Origin: JBBDIO01 sp040880365
Lineage (GTDB): Bacteria; Chloroflexota; Anaerolineae; Caldilineales; Caldilineaceae
DNA length: 52,167 nucleotides
Direction of reading: 5' to 3'
Assembly: GCA_040880365.1 (NCBI GenBank)
Contig: JBBDIO010000022.1
Coordinates: forward strand, 1-52,167
This document shows, in pieces, positions 47,806-52,167 of this stretch. The translations under genes were made by a program, and so were the position numbers. How positions within the stretch are numbered: the first letter of the stretch is position 1; each line of letters starts with the position of its first letter. The notes beneath the pieces are model-generated. The model was given only the letters and a program-made list of their open reading frames with translations, was not told the DNA's origin and did not search any database.

Positions 47806-47806
47806 G

Positions 47807-47848
47807 GTTAGTTTCCTGTAGTTAGCTTTCTGTGGTTAGCTTTCTGTG
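47807..47848. repeat. 14-bp tandem repeat x3 spanning a stop codon and the next gene's RBS
   Basis: Plus-strand units are GTTAGTTTCCTGTA (47807-47820), GTTAGCTTTCTGTG (47821-47834) and GTTAGCTTTCTGTG (47835-47848). On the minus strand the first copy encodes the last residues and TAA of the Gfo/Idh gene. The third copy provides AGGAAA ahead of the M20 start. Confidence 0.92.
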
Positions 47849-48975
47849 GCAGGCGTGGCGAAGGTGGTTTGCAGGGTCTGGGTCGCGCCCGATGCCGATG
47901 CGGCGCGTGCGGCTTCGATGATCTCGACCACATGGCGCGCCTGTTCTGCGCTGGCAATCGGCGCGCGGTCCTCCCGGATGGCGGCGGCGAGGTCCATAAT
48001 ATCGGCGTAGACATGGGGTTCTTCGATGTTCAGATGTTCGGCGCGCAGCCAGGGCTGGGCATCCAGGTCAAACGTGTATTCCTGGGCCTTGTCGGTGGTC
48101 ACTTCATAGGCCGTGGGATAGCCGCTGGCGTGATCCACGTCGAGAATTTCCAGCGTGCCGTCGGTGCCATAGAGTCCGACCCCGCCCCAGGGGATGCGCC
48201 GGCTACCCCGGCAGTTGGCTCCTACCGCGGTGACTAACGCACCGCTCTGGAATTCCATGAGCACCAGATTGTTGTCGTCTACTTCCACGTCGATGGTCTC
48301 GCCGCGCCAGGTGCGTTGTGCCTGCACTTTGTTGCTCAGCGCGGTGACGCGGCGCACGGGTCCCAGCAGGCTGGTGATGAGTTGCAGGGAATAGATGGTG
48401 ACATCGGGCAGGGGACCGGCCCCCGCGCGATAATACCAGGCCGGGTTGATTTCGGCCAGCGCGCCCTCGCCGCCGCGGATCGGCTCGAATTCGTGGCCGA
48501 AGCCCATGGTATACGTATGGCCCACGCAGACGCGCCCCAGGTTGCGGATGGCGTCGCGCATGTGGGCGGTGGAGGGAAACAGCTCGAAGCCGGGCGCGGC
48601 CGCGATTTTGACATTGGCCGCGGTGGCTTCGGCGATCAGTTCATCGGCTTCGGCGACGGTGGTGGTCATGGCTTTCTGGATGTAGACGTGCTTGCCGGCG
48701 CGGATGGCCGCCAGCGCATTGGGATGGTGAAACGGAATCGGCGTGATGATGAGCGCAATGTCAATATCCGCGCCGTCGAGCATTTCCTCGATGGTGGTGA
48801 AGTGGGCAGGAATCTTGAAATGCTGGGCCGTTTCACGCGCCCGCGCCTCGACTACATCGGCGACCGCGACCAGCTTGACGTTGTCCTGGGCGTCGGCCTG
48901 GGTGAGATGGGGCAAGACGCCCCGCTGGGACAAGCTGCCACAGCCGACCAGACCTGCGCGTAAAGGTGTTGACAT
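47836..48975 (-). CDS. Gfo/Idh/MocA-family oxidoreductase (variant catalytic motif)
   Basis: 379 residues. The N-terminal Rossmann domain has V-G-C-G-S-L-S-Q-R-G, followed by the substrate and dimerisation domain (about 130-340). The family E-K-P motif reads I-Q-K-A-M here: the lysine is kept, but the preceding Glu is Gln and the Pro is Ala. The paralogue upstream has the normal E-K-P. The two genes probably act on successive sugar or polyol intermediates, an inference from their pairing with sugar permeases. A 14-bp repeat includes its stop codon. Confidence 0.9.
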   Translation of the reverse strand: MSTPLRAGLVGCGSLSQRGVLPHLTQADAQDNVKLVAVADVVEARARETAQHFKIPAHFTTIEEMLDGADIDIALIITPIPFHHPNALAAIRAGKHVYIQKAMTTTVAEADELIAEATAANVKIAAAPGFELFPSTAHMRDAIRNLGRVCVGHTYTMGFGHEFEPIRGGEGALAEINPAWYYRAGAGPLPDVTIYSLQLITSLLGPVRRVTALSNKVQAQRTWRGETIDVEVDDNNLVLMEFQSGALVTAVGANCRGSRRIPWGGVGLYGTDGTLEILDVDHASGYPTAYEVTTDKAQEYTFDLDAQPWLRAEHLNIEEPHVYADIMDLAAAIREDRAPIASAEQARHVVEIIEAARAASASGATQTLQTTFATPATES

Positions 48976-49005
48976 AATAGATTTTCCGTTCTGTGTTGAG
49001 CCTGA

Positions 49006-50136
49006 TTACTGGATGGATTCGCGGGGCAGTTCCCAGGCAAAGGTATTTTCGATGGTCTGGACGCGCCCGGTCTCGGCGGCGTGGGCCGATTTTTCCAGAA
49101 TCTCTACCACATGAATGGCATGATCGGCAGAGAGCAGTGGCGCGTGCCCGTGGGCGATGCAATCGACCAGATGCTCGATGCCCAGATGGTGATCCGGACC
49201 CTGGGCGCGGCCCTGGGCGTGGGCGATGGGGAAGGGCGGTTGCATGGTTTGCCAGCCGTCGGCTTCCGTATAGAGTTCTACGGGCGCGCTCACGTCGATG
49301 GGGTCCAGCGCAATTGTTCCGCGCAGACCAAAAATTTCGACGGATGGCGCACGGGTGGCGGCAACGACGCTATTGGCCTGAAATGAGCCTAGCCGTTTTT
49401 CGCCAAAATCCAGCACGACGTGCCAGTTGTCGGGCGATTCGACGGGCACGATTTTGCCCTGGAGTGGGCCGTCGTTGATGACGAATTGATCCAGCGCGCG
49501 GTCGATAAAGGCGTTCACCCGCTGCACCGGTCCCAGCAGGCTGGTGAGCGTGTGGAGGGGATAGACGCCCATGTCATAGGCCGCGCCCGCGCCTGCGGCA
49601 AAGAAGGGCGACGGATCGGAAGGATAGCCGGACCAGGGGGGCACACCCATGAGCGCATGGGCGCGCGCGGCATAGACCGGGCCAATGGCGTCCTGGGCCA
49701 GCAGCGCGGCGGCATAGCGCACCTGGGGAAATATGCGCACACAGGGCGCACAGACCAGAATCCGGCCATTGGCGCGTGCGGCGGCGCGAATGCGATCCGC
49801 TTCGGCGACTGTGGAGGCGATGGGCTTTTCGGTGTAGACGTGCTTACCCGCTTCCAGGGCCGCCAGCGTGGTTTCGGTGTGGATCTGGATGGGTGTGAGA
49901 TTGATCACGGCATCGGCATAGGTGGGGCCGGGCCGGCTGATTTCCGCCAGCATCTGGTGATAATCCGTGTAGCGGTGGGGGATGTTGTATTGGTCGGCCA
50001 GGGCATTGAGGCGTTCGGGTGTGCGCGCGGCGGCCGCGACGATCTCGGCACGGTCGGCCAGCCGCTGAAATTCGGGTAGATAATCGCGCTGGGCGACATC
50101 GCCAATTCCCAGCAGTGCGAGTTTGATCCGGGTCAT
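49006..50136 (-). CDS. Gfo/Idh/MocA-family oxidoreductase
   Basis: 376 residues. N-terminal L-G-I-G-D-V-A-Q-R-D-Y NAD(P)-binding motif, V-Y-T-E-K-P-I-A-S with the canonical catalytic-site Lys, and the D-M-G-V-Y-P-L-H-T motif typical of the family's second domain. The substrate is likely a sugar or inositol derivative. It sits directly downstream of the MalG-like permease and 30 bp upstream of its paralogue. Confidence 0.92.
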   Translation of the reverse strand: MTRIKLALLGIGDVAQRDYLPEFQRLADRAEIVAAAARTPERLNALADQYNIPHRYTDYHQMLAEISRPGPTYADAVINLTPIQIHTETTLAALEAGKHVYTEKPIASTVAEADRIRAAARANGRILVCAPCVRIFPQVRYAAALLAQDAIGPVYAARAHALMGVPPWSGYPSDPSPFFAAGAGAAYDMGVYPLHTLTSLLGPVQRVNAFIDRALDQFVINDGPLQGKIVPVESPDNWHVVLDFGEKRLGSFQANSVVAATRAPSVEIFGLRGTIALDPIDVSAPVELYTEADGWQTMQPPFPIAHAQGRAQGPDHHLGIEHLVDCIAHGHAPLLSADHAIHVVEILEKSAHAAETGRVQTIENTFAWELPRESIQ

Positions 50137-50197
50137 GGAGTCAACTTTCTAGCTTGACTGTTGCGCGCTAGCGTGTTGGCGCGTGCAAGTAGGGCAA

Positions 50198-51091
50198 TCA
50201 GCCCTTGAGGCCCGACAGGGTGATGCCTTCGACAAAGTAGCGTTGGGCCACAAAGAAAAGCACAATCAGCGGTGCAGTGGTTGCCAGGGCTGCCGCCATC
50301 ATGAGATGCCATTCTACGGTGAAGCGCTGTTGAAAGGCGTAGAGGCCGAGGACCAACGGGTAGCGACTGGAGTCGTCCAGATAGATCAGCGGGCCGAGAA
50401 AGTCGTTCCAGGCATACATGAAATGGAAGACGGCTACCACCATGAGCGCGGGCTTGAGCAGGGGGAGCATGATGCGCAAAAGGATCGTAAATTCGCCCGC
50501 GCCGTCTACTTTGGCCGAATCGCTGATATCCCAGGGAATGGTCATCATAAACTGGCGCAGCAGGAAGATGTTGAATGCGTTGCCGAAAAATGTGGGCACA
50601 ATGAGCGGCGCATAGGAGCCAACCCAGCCAAAACGCTGAAAGAGCACATAGGTGGGGATGAGCAGAACGATGCCCGGCAACATCATGGTGGCAAGCGTGA
50701 TGGCAAAGAGCAGATCGCGCCCTGGAAAGCTGAGGCGCGCAAAGGCATAGGCCACGACCGCGGATGAGATCACAATGCCGATGGTAGAGGTGATCACATA
50801 GAACAGGGTGTTGCCCATGAGCTGGGCAAAGGGAAAGGCCGGGCTGGTCAGCGCATCGGGATAATTTTGCCACTGGATGGGATTGGGGATCCACGTTGGG
50901 GGCGTGGTGAACACCTGGCTTTCCATCTTCAGCGACGTAATGATCAGCCACAGAAAGGGCAGAAAGAAGAGGGCGGCGATGCTGATGAGCAAAAAGTGGG
51001 TCACGCCGGAGCCAAGATAGCTTCTCCAGGCAAATGGGGCGGTGCGCCTGCGGCCGGTGACTTGGGATTGTGCTTCTGAAATTTGTGCCAT
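50198..51091 (-). CDS. Carbohydrate ABC transporter permease (MalG-like)
   Basis: A 297-residue CUT1-type permease with six helices. The EAA loop is D-G-A-G-E-F-T-I-L-L-R-I-M-L-P-L-L-K-P-A-L. An N-terminal cytoplasmic tail of about 35 residues precedes helix one. It would pair with the MalF-like subunit at 51182 to import a sugar or sugar derivative. No ATPase or binding-protein gene is in the window; the binding protein is probably encoded just beyond the right edge. Confidence 0.94.
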   Translation of the reverse strand: MAQISEAQSQVTGRRRTAPFAWRSYLGSGVTHFLLISIAALFFLPFLWLIITSLKMESQVFTTPPTWIPNPIQWQNYPDALTSPAFPFAQLMGNTLFYVITSTIGIVISSAVVAYAFARLSFPGRDLLFAITLATMMLPGIVLLIPTYVLFQRFGWVGSYAPLIVPTFFGNAFNIFLLRQFMMTIPWDISDSAKVDGAGEFTILLRIMLPLLKPALMVVAVFHFMYAWNDFLGPLIYLDDSSRYPLVLGLYAFQQRFTVEWHLMMAAALATTAPLIVLFFVAQRYFVEGITLSGLKG

Positions 51092-51117
51092 TGTTTTTGT
51101 TTTCCTCGTTCCGTGTC

Positions 51118-51159
51118 GTCTATGCCGTCTGGTCTATGCCGTGTGGTCTATGCCTGGCA
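51118..51159. repeat. 14-bp tandem repeat x3 between sugar permease genes
   Basis: GTCTATGCCGTCTG (51118-51131), GTCTATGCCGTGTG (51132-51145) and GTCTATGCCTGGCA (51146-51159), with a half-matching unit before them at 51104. Confidence 0.9.
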
Positions 51160-51181
51160 ACTGTTGTAATCAGCCGGCGGC

Positions 51182-52120
51182 TTAACGCCGGACATTGCCT
51201 TCATAATAGACCCAATTACCCGACGTGCGCACCAGAACCAGCGTGACCAACACCAACACCAGAAACATGACCAACGCCATCGCCGAGGCATAGCCCATTT
51301 CGTAGTAACGAAAGCCATAGCGGTAGATGTGGATCACATAGACCAGCAGCGAGTTTAGCGGACCCACGGTAGAGCCGACGCCGCCGTCGGTGCCTGCTGC
51401 GGCGGCCACAAACGCCAGCGTGAAGACCTGGAACGAATTGATAATCCCAATAATGAGATTGAAAAAGATGGTGGGCGTAATCAGCGGCAGCACCACCCGG
51501 AACAGCCTCTGCACTGCGTTGGCCCCGTCGATGGTTGCCGCTTCGAGCAGTGAGGTGGGGACTTCTTTGAGTCCAGCCAGAAAGATAAGCATGGGCACGC
51601 CGACGCTACTCCAGATGGAGATGAGGATCAGCGCGGGCATCGACCAGTTGGAGCTGCGCAGCCAGCCCAGGGGCGCAATGCCGAATGTGCCCAGGACCGA
51701 ATTCACCAGCCCCCAGCGCGGATCGAGCAGGATGTACCAGATCAACGCTGTGGCGACGGTGGGCATGAGTCCCGGCAGATAGTAGATGGTGCGATAGATG
51801 CCGATGCCCTTGCTGCGCGTATTGAGCAACAAGGCGAGGCCCAGCGCAACCATCAGCCCCAGGGGCACGGAGAAAAAGGAGAAATAGGCTGTGTTCCACA
51901 CGGCCCGCCAATAGAGCGGATCCGAGTTGAACATGACATTAAAGTTTTCGGCCCCGATAAAGGAGGGCGGATTGAGCACCGTATAACGCGTCATGGAAAA
52001 ATAGAAACTCGCCAGCACGGGGTAGGCCGTAAAGACCAGCAGCGAAAGTATCCACGGTAGCACAAACAGATAGGCGTTGAGCGTTTCGCGTCGTTTCCGA
52101 TTGGTTTGTTGTGTTGTCAT
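51182..52120 (-). CDS. Carbohydrate ABC transporter permease (MalF-like)
   Basis: A 312-residue CUT1-type permease. The start M-T-T-Q-Q-T-N-R-K-R-R-E-T-L-N-A-Y-L-F is typical for this subunit. The EAA loop is D-G-A-N-A-V-Q-R-L-F-R-V-V-L-P-L-I-T-P-T. It is the first gene of the operon visible in the window; the upstream sequence is cut off 47 bp later. Confidence 0.94.
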   Translation of the reverse strand: MTTQQTNRKRRETLNAYLFVLPWILSLLVFTAYPVLASFYFSMTRYTVLNPPSFIGAENFNVMFNSDPLYWRAVWNTAYFSFFSVPLGLMVALGLALLLNTRSKGIGIYRTIYYLPGLMPTVATALIWYILLDPRWGLVNSVLGTFGIAPLGWLRSSNWSMPALILISIWSSVGVPMLIFLAGLKEVPTSLLEAATIDGANAVQRLFRVVLPLITPTIFFNLIIGIINSFQVFTLAFVAAAAGTDGGVGSTVGPLNSLLVYVIHIYRYGFRYYEMGYASAMALVMFLVLVLVTLVLVRTSGNWVYYEGNVRR

Positions 52121-52137
52121 GGTTACCTGTGGGAGCT

Positions 52138-52167
52138 AGCCGCCGCGGGCGCGGGCCCGCCCGCCCT
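52138..52167. other. GC-rich near-palindrome at the window end
   Basis: The last 30 bases are almost pure G/C. They can fold, with arms GCGGGCGCGGG and CCCGCCCGC pairing around a bulge. The fold may be part of a hairpin whose remainder is outside the window. Confidence 0.3.

Overview
The window reads as a fragment of a bacterial chromosome, most likely a member of the Chloroflexota (Anaerolineae/Caldilineae-like) recovered from a metagenome. This placement is an inference. It rests on the protein styles: a CHRD-repeat secreted protein, mycobacterial-type KorAB, an sdhC-sdhA-sdhB cluster of the five-helix cytochrome b type, a solute-binding lipoprotein with an Ala/Pro/Thr/Asp linker after its lipobox, paired ABC-2 exporters, and a Ycf46-like AAA ATPase. 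There is no rRNA or tRNA gene to confirm it. The sequence has two runs of exactly 100 N (25719-25818 and 38068-38167). Each is flanked by an exact 55-base direct repeat, which is what a de Bruijn assembler with k=55 leaves when it scaffolds two overlapping contigs. Removing 155 bases at the second gap restores one intact gene.

Layout. 1-1614: 3' part of a CHRD-domain secreted protein. 1843-6142: an SDR oxidoreductase, NADP-isocitrate dehydrogenase (icd) and a CBM48/GH13 glucan-active enzyme. 6524-10117: succinate dehydrogenase sdhCAB with a repeat-built leader. 10247-12300 (minus): a cupin and the ammonium transporter amt. 12632-16301 (plus): a large uncharacterised protein with nucleoside-phosphorylase-like motifs, a SirB1/transglutaminase-like protein and an RraA-like protein. 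16436-24027 (minus): 2-oxoacid:ferredoxin oxidoreductase korB and korA, a FadR-type regulator with a clear promoter and operator, an M20 amidohydrolase and a zinc-ribbon SNF2 helicase. 24430-30569: a secreted protein with a pentapeptide-repeat tail, a Ycf46-like AAA ATPase paired with a TerB_N-like protein, a PHP-domain protein and a methyltransferase. 30566-33233 (minus): an ABC-2 exporter. 33355-34380 (plus): a zinc-less MDR dehydrogenase.

34476-44169 (minus) is the most coherent accessory block. It encodes two M81 (MlrC-like) metallopeptidases, a peptide-type ABC importer (binding protein plus two permeases, no ATPases), a glutamate-1-semialdehyde-aminotransferase-like class III enzyme and a DUF362 protein, with an IclR regulator divergent at 44579. 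It looks like an uptake-and-degradation pathway for a peptide-like or beta-amino-acid-containing compound. 45429-52120 (minus) holds a membrane-anchored hypothetical, an M20/ArgE-type hydrolase, two Gfo/Idh/MocA oxidoreductases and two sugar ABC permeases. This resembles a carbohydrate-derivative operon whose 5' end lies beyond the window.

Metabolically, icd, korAB and sdhCAB cover three oxidative TCA steps within 17 kb, with amt beside them. The most unusual global feature is that many intergenic spacers contain short direct tandem repeats of 10-17 bp (most often 13-15 bp). Several copies overlap stop codons or supply the ribosome-binding site of the next gene. The same 15-bp period occurs in frame in two proteins.
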